64,000 nucleotides of DNA from NCBI RefSeq assembly GCF_910592395.1, contig NC_088309.1, forward strand, positions 26,416,599 through 26,480,598. Direction: 5' to 3'. Every line of letters begins with the position of its first letter. Positions within the stretch are counted from its first letter, which is position 1. The position numbers were made by a program, and so were the translations under genes. Shown here piece after piece: positions 10,405 through 24,550 of the stretch. The notes under the pieces were generated by a model, which saw only the letters and a program-made list of their open reading frames with translations, was not told the origin of the DNA and did no database searches. This DNA is from Lineus longissimus (Eukaryota; Nemertea; Pilidiophora; Heteronemertea; Lineidae).

Positions 10405-10530
10405 AATCAGAACGCCCAGTATGCCAGAAAGGGTTCATTTTGTGTGTGGTGCGTCATCGACATAAGGTCACAGGAGAAGATGGAACAAGGAAAAGCTGTG
10501 TCTATGGATACGCAGCCCAACAGTGCCAGT
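10405..10530 (+). mobile_element. Possible piggyBac-like transposase zinc-finger remnant (tentative)
   Basis: In one plus frame the peptide RPVCQKGFILCVVRHRHK is followed by TRKSCVYGYAAQQCQ and a stop. PiggyBac-type transposases end in a cysteine-rich domain with a C-x-x-C pair, a basic stretch, then Tyr-x-Cys-x-x-Cys. Here the Val-Val-Arg-His and Tyr-Gly-Tyr-Ala-Ala pieces could be that pattern with three cysteines lost. No catalytic domain, terminal repeats or TTAA target duplication were found nearby. The resemblance rests on about 35 residues and may be chance. Confidence 0.2.
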
Positions 10531-10531
10531 G

Positions 10532-11405
10532 AACAAAATATCATGTCTCTACTAACAAATGTAGATAACGAAATGTGCAGTCAAGTCCCATATGTTAACG
10601 CGACTGCCCGCTTGTTTGCCTTCTGATAATGAAAAACATGAATAACAGTAGATTTCTGGTGGGAATTCAATACTTTCTGCCTCCGAAACTAATATCTGCC
10701 CATACAATATGAACTATTTCATTCATAGTCATGGCGTTTGATATAGCAGCACGCCAGAATTAATTTCACTTTGGGGACAAAATATTGTTTTCTTCAAAGC
10801 TGATCCGGCGGTCAGCAAGCTTAGGGTCGAGCGAATAAATAACTTTTATAATAATCGACGTCAATAACTTGCCAAGTAGGTTGGTTGTCCGTTTCCCTTT
10901 GAGCTTACGAATCCGAGCTCAATAAAAATCAAACTTAAAAGGACTCTGAACTCCAGGGCCAAAAATAATGCGGACATTACATTTACAAATGGACTATTCA
11001 TTTAATTTGGAATAAAAATTTTAAAGTAAGTGATAAGAACAGCTAATTTCAATCTGTATCTAGGTAATCATTCCAATTCCAATTCTTTCCATTTCTTGGT
11101 GCCGTTCTAGTATTTATTCACCATTACGTCAAAACATCATCAGGAACATATCTCTCACGATGAACCATTATGCCGTCATGTCTCATTTCATTAGGTTGAA
11201 CATTCAATTTCATTATGAGGATAATGCAGGAAAATAACCGTGCATTGCTATCTGATGGAAGTATTGAATTCCTAACGCTCCGTACAATGTACCAATGTGC
11301 CGCACAAAGCTAACGTCAAACGTGGGATCGGTGAAACGTGAGAGACGGAAATGACAATAAATAAGGCGTGAGGAATTGAGTTTGGTTATTGGTTGGCTGT
11401 TATTG
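10532..11405. other. No gene seen, unique noncoding sequence
   Basis: Nothing recognisable on either strand. Confidence 0.5.
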
Positions 11406-11600
11406 TCCATGGTTAGGGGCATCAATCCACTGCCAATCAGGCTTGAAGCCAAGTGATTTCTTGCCCATTTTGCTGCTTATCGTCCGCCTTGAAGCAAAGT
11501 GATTTCGTGCCAGTTTTACTGCATATTCCCTGGTTAGGGTAACTGCTGATGAGACACTCTTAGACCTCCAAGCCAAATGACTTCGTGCAAGTTTTTATTG
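11406..11600. repeat. Degenerate tandem repeat, two ~121-bp units with a shorter sub-repeat
   Basis: CTTGAAGCCAAGTGATTTC (from 11442), CTTGAAGCAAAGTGATTTCG (from 11488) and CTCCAAGCCAAATGACTTCG (from 11566) are related. Each is followed by TGC(C/A)-AGTTTT or a similar string. The preceding sequences TGGTTAGGGGC (about 11410) and TGGTTAGGGTA (about 11531) also match, giving a longer period of about 121 bp. Copies are diverged, so this is an old array. Confidence 0.7.
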
Positions 11601-14099
11601 ATGAGATTAGAGTGACATCCATTTGCTTAAGACATAGGCATAACATTGTCGGCCTTTGCATCAACATCATACTCTAAATCGTTGTTACCTCGTATTCTGG
11701 CTGATCGTTGATTATCAGATGCCCAAACCGATCGCAGACCATGAACGTCATAAAGTCATTGATAGGTGCACTAACTGCTCGCCATCTTGCTAGGTGTTCG
11801 TATCTTCCTTCACCAACCACTTATATTACTCCTGTCAGTGGATTTAGAGAAGTCCTGAGAATGATAATAATGGTCATGTCATTTCAATGAAAGACATCAA
11901 TGAAGTACTGGATTCACTGAGAACATGCGCAGTGAGAGTGTTGGGATGGGTGGAAGATGATTGATTCCTGGATATTGCTGTTAGCCTCTCCAACCTTGAC
12001 CGTTTTAGTGGCTTCATCCGACACTTCCAGTTAAAAATATTTAAAACATCTCTGCTAGGTTGGAGCCAACAATTTGAGACATTGCACAATTCCTTGATTG
12101 AAAATGCAATACAATGTTTACTAAGTCAACATACGGCAATCTGATGATATGAATTGCTTTGCTGTGAGTTCCCATTACCTAATATCCGCCTAATCTACTA
12201 GAGCAAATAGAAATAGACAAATTGGTCGAAAGGATGCAACGAACATTAAGTGATAAAACAAGCTAATTCTTTAATGGGGAGGATAAGAATTGGAAGGGGT
12301 CATTTACTTGAGTGAATCTGTGGATTTCTATTACAAATATTGCAATAGTTGTTAAGCTCGGTTCTTGCCCCGTGTTTAGCTATCGGCTCTTGCCCTAATG
12401 GCAAAGGCCAGCCTTGTCAAAATGGTAAACATAGTGAACCTTCCAGCTAGGAAATCCGGCAAAAATTGAGTTGGCTTGCTAGCTACCTTGAAAGAACATT
12501 GTGAGGTTGAAAAACTGGACCGTCATTTACCATGGAGAATTATTGTAATCCTGTTCTGTCACTGGCAGAGATCCGCAAACCACTGCTGCCGACTGCGCTG
12601 TATCTAATGGGTAACAAGGGATATTGTTCTTCACTGCAGGTAATCCGGGTTCGCTGACCACATGCAATGCAACTGTGAAGAAAATTGCCAATCTTTATGC
12701 ATAAAAGTGTAAAATGTGATTTATTGCTTGATGTGATTGCATTCTCCACCATTATGAATATTTCTTCTTGGGGGATGGCTATCTTGCATGCTGCGGAAAA
12801 TGTAAGTGGTATGTCCCAAATTACTCATTATCTCTTTCATGAGAAAAATGAAGTCCATGCATTATACGAAACATTGTTGTGAAGGATGCAGAGCTTGAAG
12901 CTCTGTTTCAATGATATCAAGTGCTGTCTCTTGGATCGGCCTGTGCATTCAGTCTACGAAAAGAACTATAACAATGTATGAAGATATGAAACCAAACCGT
13001 ACATGTGTAGCTGGAATATCCCCGAAGCCACGTATGTTCTTAATGATTTTAAAACCAGCTGGTTTACTACTTATGTCTGATTTTATCTCATGCTGGTTGC
13101 AAATTCTAAAATTCTGTCATGATATCAATAATCCTGGCCATTGATCCGGGATAAAAAGACATTTACTGCTGTTAAGTCTTTAATCCGAAAGCAATATTCC
13201 CGACATTGTAAACACGATGTCGCAGCAGGTATTGATCACCGATACTAGTGAAAGATAGACTTGGGACATCGTATTGATCAAGGGTTGAAGGAAATATTGA
13301 TGTCTGGCATGATGGTTAGAATGAACCTGTATCTAAATATCGTGTTTTTTACAAACCGGACTGCTAGTAAAGCAGAAATATTGGAATGTGATTTTACAAC
13401 GCCGTCAAAATGGTCTTCTCAAAACTACCATCTTTGAGTTATAATCCTGTTTTCCCTTGTGTTCCCCTCTTTTCAGCGTTAACCACCAGTGTTCTGGCGT
13501 CAACTCCACATCTCACTTTCACAAAATTGTCAAGGAAGTCGATCTAAATGAGCCACGAACCCTCCAGACAATCAAATCAATGCTATAAAATCCTAACTAT
13601 CAATCGTATCACCCAAGTACGCCACAGAAATGAACAAAGGCGAACTTGAAATTAAAAATTGTCTCAAACACAAGGCTGTTAGAAGGAATTAAAGCTGCAG
13701 CAGACAATGTGTGCTCAGGCAGACAGACCTAACGATTATTCATCAGTCTCTTCACTTTGAGAGTGTTTTAGAAGGTAATTGGATGAGTTTCATCATCAGT
13801 TGAGGAGCCCAACCGGAAAACAGTTTAGAAACACTGCATTAAACATTTTAGTAGCTAAAAATGTTGAAATGGATTTTCTGATTGCGTTTTCTCGAATTCT
13901 CTGATTGGTTTAGTTTTGGTCTCCTTATGTCTACAAGCATCCCCACATGACTACTGGAAATTCGGAATACGTAGGAGATGGATTCCTCTTCGTCAGGATT
14001 CCTCTGACCAATCGGAAAGCAGACACGACGTCAACCTCCCCTCCGGCATCCAAGAACTTGTAGGCAATACGTATCTTCTTATGAAGTCTCTTGCAAGAT
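11601..14099. other. No gene seen, unique noncoding sequence
   Basis: The ATG-initiated frame 12911-13144 (77 codons) has an ordinary amino-acid mix but no recognised domain and no splice context that I can defend. No repeats beyond short duplications (GGTTCTTGCCCC and CGGCTCTTGCCC near 12360-12400). Confidence 0.45.
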
Positions 14100-14480
14100 A
14101 ATAGGGGACCAATCCATTGACGACCCAGCACTCTTAGTGTGAGCATCTTCCGTCCATTTCCTTCCGTTCCAACGAAGTGACAGACTCGACCCCCAAAACT
14201 AGTAGGTCCTATCAATGGCCCGACATTCTTCTTCCCTTATCTTACTTGACATCCAAGGACGAAGTCACAGGCTCGACTCCCTCATCCAGCGTAAATAACA
14301 CAACCCTTTATCTAGTGTATGTTTCCGGATGAGCCTCTCTCTTTCTGCTTCTTCCTCCTATTTCATTTTGTTCTCTAAAAATGACAAGAGTCTGACGAAG
14401 TCCCATCCCTATGCACGCCTAGTGTCAGTGGACCAGCTCCTCTCTGTATGCCTCTCACACACACTTTCTTTGGTTCTCTG
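14100..14480. repeat. Probable degenerate tandem repeat, ~100-bp period
   Basis: Related phrases recur: ACGAAGTGACAGACTCGACC (about 14173), ACGAAGTCACAGGCTCGACT (about 14259), CTGACGAAGTCCCATCCC (about 14392) and GAAGTGACAATTTCCTCC (about 14495). CTTAGTGTGAG, CTAGTGTATG and CTAGTGTCAG recur at related spacing, with pyrimidine-rich runs between. Alignment is loose and unit borders are unclear. Confidence 0.4.
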
Positions 14481-17300
14481 GTTAATCTTGGAGGTGAAGT
14501 GACAATTTCCTCCCTGTTCTCCTGATGACACTTACACACATCAACCTTACAAACATCCTTCCTGTCTGTCAGAAGGCCCACTTACATGGAAGAAATATGA
14601 TGTACGTGATGGCCTATGAATACATATAAACGTGTAAATCGCAGAAGTGGTAAGCTGTTTAGCAGAAGGAGATAGTAATAAACACCGTGATGGGTCAAAT
14701 AGCACCGACTGTAGTGGCTGGGTCGTCTGACTGATAAACAGTGTCGATAGTTCAAGAATGTGTGTTGGCTGGGCTGACCACTGCCATAGCCTTGTTTGTA
14801 TTGAGACGCGAGTCGATGGTGATTGTGTGGGGAGCAGATCCTTGAAGGAGCTGTTCCGGTGCTGTTGTGTACCTTGGGAGTAATTTCAGATTGACAGAGT
14901 ATAATTTGGTCCACCAAGTCATCATTAAGTCGATGGTAGTCAGACTAAGGAGATTGAGGACAGAATGACTGAAACCACTAGTCTTGGCTTTGTAATCTTT
15001 CATTGTGAACATGAAATTACAGGACTAACCACTGGTGAAATAGGACAAAATTACAGCAAAGTAAGAACTTGGTGTTGTCCTTTCTGCACCAGCTGTACAA
15101 TTGACTCGACCATCAATTCTTCTTGTTGCCGCTGCTAACAGTAGAGGTCTCCTCTAGGTTTTTCCACATCGGTGCTAGAAGCAGTTTAACCATTCCACTC
15201 ACGCTTCACAGACACTATGGATATGACGTGAGGGCAATGAAACATCGTAAGAGTTTGAGTTGTCCAAATATGTATGGGTAGGCGAGGAATGCTTGCAGTC
15301 AGTTTGTCTACAATACTATTGAATCCAAGTAAACTAATTCAAGTCAGGGATGGATGTTTTGTCCAAGAGGATCAATCTAGTCACTAATTGATTAGAACAT
15401 GGTCAAAGTGATGTTTCACCAATTATGATCTTAGTGGAAATTGGCTTAATTGTTAGCAATGTTAGTTTCGTACATTAGGAGAATATCAGCGATGTCAGAG
15501 GCATAATGATACTCATATTATTACGCTGACAAGACAAAAAATCTTTTATGGCATCGTTGGCTTTCAAGAAATACACCAATTCTTACAAAAGGTTCAAGCA
15601 AAGGTCATAACAGCCTTGGGAGGTATCAGTATTGCAGGCAATATTGTAACAGTCCATGCCCTTCAGACCAACTTACACAAAACAAGCTATTAGGGCCCAA
15701 ATACAGTTTAATGTAGTCGGTTTCACCAATTATAAGCCACAAATCTGCACATCAGTTAGAAAATGGTGTATTTCTCTAGATCAAGTTGATGTGCAGCACA
15801 TCCGTGCATGTTTCATGCCAAACAGGCAGAAGAATAGTGCATTAAACGCGTAAACATGTACTACCGTTCTGTCTCTCATTTCTTATGCGGAATTGAACGT
15901 TTCATCTGTTCATTCGAAGGCAATTAATCAATTGAAGTGTATTAGTCTTTCAATCGAACAATCAAACGCAATAGGTTCTCAACAACACATTGAGACCAAC
16001 ATCATATCGATCAGTGTCTCGAGACCAGCACCATTTCCATCTTTGTTCTGTAACCCTGATTAGGTAGCTTGGACAGCGGTCATCCATCGGGCAGTTGACC
16101 ACTTGAGGCTAGCAGGTGGACGAGGAGTATGGAGCACCTGGTTGTAGTCAATTTGTTGATATCACGATTAATATTTAATCAGGCCGATGGATTATTTATA
16201 CGAAGGGATGCAGACGGAATTTGAATCAATACGATGTTTGGTCTCTTGACGATATGTTCTTGGCTATTGCATCTGTGCCTTAAACCGCACTTCACCTTTG
16301 GGCATAAAATTACACGAAATCTACACGGTCCCCAGGACTCGCATGATAACGACATCTTGCAAGTGCCAGTCAGGGCAGACTTGAAGATAAAGGTGGTGAA
16401 TCTTGGCAATTGATTTACCTCAGAGAAGAAAAGGGCTGCGTTCTTGAATGAAGATTTAATCAGTGCATTGATATTGGAATGTGTGAGATATGTATATATT
16501 TGTGTTGGACTTTCATACCTATGTATTTCCACATGCACTGTTTATTGTACTCCTTTGATTGGATAAAGAAGGTGCAAAAATGTTGTCGAGTCGAGTCGAG
16601 TCACGAGAAACCCAAGGTTTACTCACAAAGGTAACCTACTTCTTCCAATAAAAGAAGAACGACTATAACCACCACACATGGAATTCCCTTTGTATCCAAG
16701 AAAGACTGACTTCACTTTCGAACTTAGATATGGGCAAAAATTGAACGTCACCACAGATAAATCCGAGAACACTATACAAACTCTCTAAGCGCGCAGAATG
16801 CTGCACATCACATCAATTTGGTCTTTGATCTTTGTCAGAACAGCTTCTCTTCGTCATCAGTGGATGTTTTTAAGGCTAAACATGAGAAAAAGGTATCGGA
16901 GTGAGGAATTGAGTAAGCAGCTGGGTAAATAGACACAGGGGATGGGAGGAATGTACACAAGGAGAGCGAGAGTGCGATGCTATGCAAGGCATGATGAGCA
17001 TTGCTTTAAGAAAAAAGTTTCTTGATGACTGGGGGAACCCTGGAAGTATTGTCAGAAAATATTTTTCAAAATTTTGCTATTTATCAATTCCTCACAAGTA
17101 TTCCATGATTTGCAGTTTCTCTCATAAATTCTGTCGCCTGCATGCGCAGTTTCCTGGTCAGAATTGGTCCACTGACACTTATTTTGATTCGAGCATTGCC
17201 TCGCAAAACCTGGGAATATTTGGGTTTGGTATGTACAGGACATCAGCATCATTGCCACATTCAAACAAGCATTGTGGCACCATTGCGGAGCACGCTTTTG
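14481..17300. other. No gene seen, unique noncoding sequence
   Basis: Two overlapping minus frames (14582-14917 and 14752-15012) show no recognised domain. A short GTCGA repeat lies near 16588-16602. ATTA-type cores are frequent near 15380-15450 and 15920-15960 but not as clustered as at 17.3 kb. Confidence 0.45.
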
Positions 17301-17307
17301 AAAGTCA

Positions 17308-17460
17308 TGCTTGACTTTAATTAATCATCTCATCCCGTTTCAATTAACAGTTCAATTAAGATGCCTCCAATATCCTAATAGGTTTCCCCAACTTAATTAA
17401 GGCAGCCTCCTCGGTTACTTTACGGTATAGTGAATCTGATTAATATAATTTATTGCTTCT
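17308..17460. promoter_or_regulatory. Candidate enhancer: homeodomain-type core cluster
   Basis: Within 140 bp there are TTTAATTAATC (about 17316), CAATTAAC (17341), CAATTAAG (17353), the palindrome CTTAATTAAG (about 17393) and TGATTAAT (about 17437). Five TAAT cores with varied flanks in a short stretch is denser than its neighbours. The role is inferred and no target gene is visible. Confidence 0.2.
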
Positions 17461-20400
17461 CCTCACAAACTCTATGCTTTTCGTGCGCATGTTGATTTTA
17501 GTCAATTTATGTTTTGGGTTTGTACTAGGATGACTTCAGTTCATTCATGCAGTCTTTAGAGAGTGTTGCAATCAATGAGAAAATGAATTATGAGAAACGT
17601 TCAGTCATCACGAAAGAAAAAAAATGTCCAAGGTCACCGTACTGGTGAAAAGGGGCATATAGGCAGGAGCTAAGAGGTTTTACTGTAAGGTTCATAGTGC
17701 CTGTGTTAAGGGTGCGTGAGACTTCATCCCCAAGTTACCATTGGAGTTTATAGATTGCAAATGTATACATTTTCTAATGCTTCCCACTGCCTTATCTTTT
17801 AACTAATTGTGATAGTGCCTGCTTGACCCTCATTCCCACGACTACAGAGTTTGTTGAGGAGGGAAGACATTAGTAGTGTGCAAAACCATATTCTCTTGTC
17901 GTGAAGTCCGTTGCCTTTGAATTAGCTGCACCACCCGAATAATACCACGAGACAAAGACATCCATGCACCATAATGTGGTATACATCATGGCGAACAGTT
18001 AAAAACTTCAGCAACATCCACGATCTCCTATTGGACAATAAAATGACCTTGTCCAACGACAAACTCTCATCAAAGACTTGTTTATTGTCCTAAGAGTTCT
18101 CTAGAGACTACTAAATCCTAGCTGATCTCGATAAATCGGCCTCTTCCATATCAAATATGAATTTATAACATGAAAAGTAATGGCTTAATACTGTATTTAG
18201 ACGAAGTATCAAAGTGCTGAGGAATGGTGTCCTTTAGATATGAAGATGTTATGACAAGATGCTTATAGTCATTTTTATCATAAAATCCTTAGCATTAATG
18301 AACGTACTTTATGACATGATATCTCTCCAAGGAGATGTTTCGGAGCTTGTTCTTGCTGGATAAAAGGATGTAGAATGCGTGGTTAACTTCAAAGCCACAG
18401 CTGAGATGCTCATATATTCCAGTAGGTGAAGTATTCTTTGGGCCTTATTGGAAACTAAATATACCAAACATAGTATGCTATGATAGAACTCTCAGACTAC
18501 ATATATGTGCTTCAAATTGGCACACCGTGTCTGATTAGTTTGTGACGTATTGTTCTGTTAGTGAACTGAAGTAAGTGGCTTCCTTTACAGGACCCCTGGA
18601 TGATATAAAATCGCGAAACATCAATGATTTTGCTGAATTCAACCATTCACGACGAAATCGACTGGATCCGATCGTGTTTAGTTACTTGAAACAACTTCAG
18701 CATAACTGTAACTCTTCATTTGTAAATTGCCCCGACTGCACCTCACATCATTCCTGCAAGCCACGGAGAGTTCCTCAGATTTTAATTATGACCAGGAAAC
18801 CACAATATTTTCCAAAGTAACAAATCAAGTTTTCTCCTTAGCTTCAATCGCACCTATTACTCTTTAAAACCACATCCATTTGAGGCCAGCAGATTGTTCT
18901 AGTAGCATCAATAAAGAAACTGAGGCAACCTACGTCTTCCCTTAAGCAAAACCAATAATGCATTTCCGCCACACGGAATCAATACTTTGATCCCTACCAA
19001 GACTCCCTTAGATCCACAACTCAGTGAGATTTAATGGACAGCTCCATATATGCTGCTCTTTTATCCCAGTAAACCGGTTGATACTTCGATGCTTACCCTG
19101 GCGTAGAAAATGTTTTAATGTTATTTTAAACCTTGTGGATAAAGTTAACATGATTTTCTGTCGTTGGTAATCAATACTTTCGACCTTTTGACTAACTGTG
19201 TCTTCGGTCTTCTTGGTTTCTTCCCTCTCGTTAAGATAACAGCCTCTGCTGCAACCTCAGATAGCGCCTTTTTCTAGTAGATATTTCCACCTAGGATAGG
19301 CTGACCTCCACCATTGGCAATTCTACACTGGTCACTGAAATATTCATTGTTAGGTCTCTTCAATATCTGGTCGTGACAATCCCGACATTTCTCCACGTAG
19401 ATTTATTATACATGCAATATGAAGAATACTGGATAACTAATTCCAATCTATCTTTAATGATTCACCTGTCTCTATAAGCAAGACAAATGACTTGCTTATC
19501 AATAGAGAGATTGTGAGCGTCTCGAGTCCAAAGTTTTGCTCAGACCGTATTACGAATCATACTGATCTATTCTAAGCCCTCCTCCGTCATCTAATGGTAT
19601 TAACAGGAAGACGAATCTGGCATTCGCCAAAAGCGTACTCTTCTCAGAGCAGAGGAATCAACATGTCACAGATATAGTGAGCTTTGGCTGTTTAAAGGGT
19701 TTATTGCATCTTAATGTTATAGTAACCGATGTTTTCCTTTCAGAAAATAATGTACCAAACATATCTAAAATCTGTCATTATTTTATCAAGACATCGATGC
19801 AATATATGAACCAAACACAGAGATACTCCTCTTGTACACATGACATTGGTGTAAATTGAACAAAAGCTTTTTTCAAGAATGGTCGGTCATTTCCATTACC
19901 TAGTGCAATTTCTTCCCGCATCTTTGGCCGAACACCTGCACAATAGTTGGTATAAATCACACGTAATCGTTGCAATAAATCTTGATAGTACATGAGGATA
20001 AGTGACTTGTGTTGGAAGGGCATTGTAGCCGTCCCTAATGGAGTTGAGTCATGGTATAACAAACCACGCTACCCCAGCCCGCCAGCTGTAGCCTGCAACA
20101 ATATTTCTGTGGCAGGTGCAAAAACGCCTACCATCAACTCTATTTCTATATAGAGATGGGGAGGGGGTGCTCGTTCCTCATTTTGGTACCAGTTGCCAAT
20201 ATTATGATGAGCACTGTGTATATGGTTCAACCAAAAACGTTACACTGGTAAATAAAAATATTCGTAATTTCGGAGAAGCTATAAAACATCTATGTAAACT
20301 AATAATTACAATTTTAAGCACCTTTACCTTCCAGCGAATTTCCTCATCAAGACCAAATCAATACTCACCTGTAATTAGAAAAAAATAAACATTTCTAAAA

Positions 20401-23400
20401 GTGTTTCAAAAAAGCTCCACGCTTGTAAAAAATACCAACTGAACCAAATGTTGATCTCATTGCTTCTTGCAACTGCTTTCTTCTCCCACACAAGCAACTG
20501 TTTAAGCTTTGACAAGCATTATCAATTTGTCGATTCGACTCAATTCCCTCCTATGATACTCCCAATCCAATTTCAAAAGGTTTATGGGCTCTTTCTTCTA
20601 TGGCTCAGATACAGACTCACCCAGAGTACGTACCTATCTTTCATTGGGACAAGAAACAGCAAATAAAAATGGAAATTTGATTCCAAAATCCTTCAATATT
20701 TCATATTTTCTGATAGATTTTCCATTAATGTTGTTATCTAAAAGCGTGGGATCATATCTGATTTTATATTGAAGAGAATAGGTTCGCCGAATCAAAATAA
20801 ATGTAATCAATTATTTCCTCTTTATCAAATTGCTTTGAAGGGTTTGATGGCCATTTCGCTGATTGCGAAATGATGCTTTTTGGTGATAAGTGGAAGCCAA
20901 TCCATATCGGCATTTTTGAAGGGTATTTGACGTCTTTAAAAGTAGGACTTCCGGGAGATAGGAATCATCGTAGTTACGTGGTTACACGTACTTCTGGATA
21001 GCCACAGAAGGAGTTTGATTGCATTTTAAGATTCACTATCAAGCAGCTTATCTATTAGAGAAGGTAGAAGGTACAGGAATGAATGTCTATCACTTTCGGC
21101 CTCTCAGGAAGTAGGGTTCACTCGTCAAATTCGCAAATAGGCTCATCTGATTTGATTGTCGAATATTTAACATCGCACCTAGTGAGAAACCAAACCCTGA
21201 TACCCTGATTTTAAACCATAACCTCCATTTCAGACCAAAATGTTGTCTTTACAAGATTTGACTCACGACAGAAGCATACGTAGTACTTTTTGTAGATATA
21301 GTCTGGTAATCGAATTTAAATCTCCTCTCATGTCTATACCAGGGATGGCAGCCGAGGGCATTGATTAGACCGAGACGAAATTGAATTTAACTTCCCTTTT
21401 GAGTGAAATGTATGTACACTTGGTGATTTCATTCAGCCCTGTCTCTTAGCAGTGAAAAGGGGACGTAAGTATGTGGTGGCTCTTTCGGTACTAATGGCTT
21501 TAACTCTTCTTGTGGAAAGTTTAATTTCCTCACCTAGAAATTGCGATTGCAACAACATTTTTTCCCCATTCCAATTCCACGAAGTGCATTTCGTAGGTTA
21601 TATAGTGATAACACCAACCTGTTCTCTTCAACAATTGTAGGGGGTAGGGAGAAACTTTGAAGAACAGTATTTAGCACAGTTGAGACTGCCGTGGTAAACT
21701 GCTAGTTCGCCTACGCGTAACACCCACTATAGTACGGTACCTCATGTTTACCTCAGCAAAACAGACTGGAGATCAGAAGTTACATTCTAATGACAACGAT
21801 GTTGCTCCAAACATCCTTTTTTTCTCTCACTATATATCTTCTCTGACATAGCTCCGAAGATCAAATAACGCGAGTTTGTAAACCACTTCCCCAAGCGAAA
21901 AGCCTAACTGCTCGTCGTCACAGACAATGAGCTAGTATGAGGCTAGCATTCTTCACTGAGCTCGATATCATCACTTTTCTATGGTTACTGCTTGCTTTTG
22001 AATAAAGGCTTACATATCGCCGAGGTTGTTCATTTCAAGCCCATTACCAGGAGATTCTAGTTTTATGTTTCAGGTTTTTTTCTGAACAGTTCCATCTTGC
22101 TCTCCCTAAACTTTGTTGAAACATTTTATGAAATTCAGTCCCGATCCACTATGTTAACTTTCTACCCACCATAAGTTTCAATCTCCCACCAGATTTCATG
22201 AAAGTGTAGTTTCTAGTTTCATAAAGCATACTATTCCATGAACAGCTTATGAATCTTAAATATTTCGCTTGGTATACGAGGCTGGCATTTAAAATCCCAA
22301 ATGAGAGACATACAATCGATTTGCTTTAGTCTAGTTTGTCAGAAGTCGTAAGCCAACTACATATTTTTCTGTCACGTTGCCAGCGGATGACGTTAGGCCC
22401 AAGCAATGCTTCCCAGTTACTTCCAATAAAACCATCAAATCCCCATTGAGGATCATATGTATTAAATATGTAAGTATTTTCCCCCCTGGACATTCTAATT
22501 TCGAGCAACGTAAACTCTTTTCAAAACCAGTTTCTACCACTTGCCAACGACCAACGCAATGCAACCCTATCAATCAGACTGGAGCAAGAACCAGCTGCAA
22601 TTGCCTTTGAAAACAGGAAACATAGCTCACCACCTTGGCTTACCTTCAGTAACGCAACTCAATTCGATTTCAAGTTGTCATCTTTAAATGATTTATCATG
22701 GAAAGAAATTAGCCAAGAACAGATCGTTTCACTAACGTGTGCCAATCTATGTTTCTTTTACCATTAGTACCTAAAAACAAAATGCTGCATTCCTTTCGGC
22801 CCTGCCTCGTGATTTTTGAGAGACTCTGACTTGAATCGTAATGATACAATGGTTTGTTTACAGAGTACATTAGTGCACTAACTTCAAGAGAAGAACAGCA
22901 GGTAGAAGAATTACACTACAAACCCAGGTACTCTTGGAAACTTGATCAAAAAGTTTGCCAAAGGGATGTTATCCCTCCAAGCAAAATCTTTCCTTAAACT
23001 TTGTTTTAGTTGGATGTGCTTCTACTTCCTGTTTCCTTTGTGATAAGCAAAGGCTAGCCTGTACAGCTCTTCTAAATTTCTGATAGCCTGGCGACAGTCT
23101 TTTGTTGGTCTTTTGTTAGTCAAGTATTCTACGGATATCTAACCAGAATCTCCCCGTTCCTGGGGTATGATATGTGTACGAGTGAGGCAATATCCGAGTT
23201 AACGTTTGAGAGTCTACTTGGGGACGGGTTAGCGACCTAAATCCGAGCTATGCAAGCTGAAGTACTCGCTTACTCCAGGTGTTTTAGGCAGGGCAATGCG
23301 CCTCCTACTGACCATTTGCCATTATTATCCTTTTACTTTCCAGGCGTCGGTGTCAAGAAATACATAAATCTTCTTTGTATTTTTTGCATTCATGAGCCAG

Positions 23401-24502
23401 ATACATCAAATAAAAATAGTAATTAGTGCAACGCTATTACCAAGGGTTAATCATTGATTAATAAGTATTCTCTTAAATCATATACGCTCTCCAGGCTTCA
23501 AACATTACATTACCGTTGGCACGACAATCAAATTCTTGCACGCAAGTTCAATATATCTTCCCTCTGATGTCAACGCCATAGGGGTTTTATGAGCTCTGAA
23601 TGCAACAAGAGAAGACGCTCTACTGAGACAAACGGCTCCCAAGGGCGGGGTTAGTGGAATGTCAATGCATAAAAATCATCCAGTGTATTTGGATTGGTGG
23701 CGTAAAGAAGACAGACATGTTATCAAAAGAAGAGACACGTATTTTTTTCAGCCGTACATACCAAAAGACATCAATCTGCTGGTGGCCTTGAGGGAACTAT
23801 TCGATGCTCTTATTTCATTTGGCAAAGGCATCCTTGTATTGAATAAATGCTTTATCTTTTCGCGAAATGGTATATTCACAATCACCAGCACGTTTCATGG
23901 CTACTCAAGGCATTTTTTCAGAAGTAGGTGTTGATTTTACTGTTTGACCGGTACATGACCGCAAAGTACAGCAAAAGTCCCATTCGTTTTGGTGAAAGAT
24001 AAACAAATATTATGTAATTCCATCAAACTCATGAAGGAGGGTTTTTTTATAATACAAGAATGCCCCATAGCAAGACACAATAATTGCGTTTTCTGTGTCA
24101 ACTGACTTAACCAGCCCCCCAAAATTTTCAAGAATAAATAAAAGAACCCAAAAACTAGTAACCAGGTAGGCTTGAAGCTTGTCCTATCCTGCCAAGAATT
24201 CTTTCCCTATTCCTTTTGATAGAAATCTTGATATTCTTGGGCGTCCCCCTCACCTCATTACATCAGCTAAAGTATCACAAGAAAACGAAAATACAGGTAC
24301 ATTTGCCAAAGTAAGAGAATCTATCACGTTTATTTCGACGTATCCTGTGGCTCCGTCTTTGACATTTGCCTCGTTGCCATTTGAAATTGGAATGTCACCA
24401 GTCAGTCATTAGGAGAAGATCAGGGAAGACACTTTTGTCAAACTACCAGTGACGTGTATAGGTTTAGTGGCATTGGCAATTGCATCCTGGTCTAGCTAAA
24501 CA
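17461..24502. other. No gene seen, unique noncoding sequence (7 kb)
   Basis: No retrotransposon block, RNA gene or tandem array was recognised. A plus-strand frame at 18575-18820 follows TTCCTTTACAG, an acceptor-like string, and contains Cys pairs (NCPDCTSHHSC), but it has no known domain and no visible partner exon. An ATG frame at 23659-23934 (91 codons) is likewise unrecognised. Both are within chance length. Confidence 0.45.
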
Positions 24503-24550
24503 GCTTTGTGTCATCAAAAGTTAGCAGTTTTGTATTATCAAAAGTTAGCT
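24503..24550. repeat. Two tandem 24-bp copies
   Basis: GCTTTGTGTCATCAAAAG-TTAGCA is followed directly by GTTTTGTATTATCAAAAG-TTAGCT. Only a few bases differ between the copies. No array beyond two units. Confidence 0.85.
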
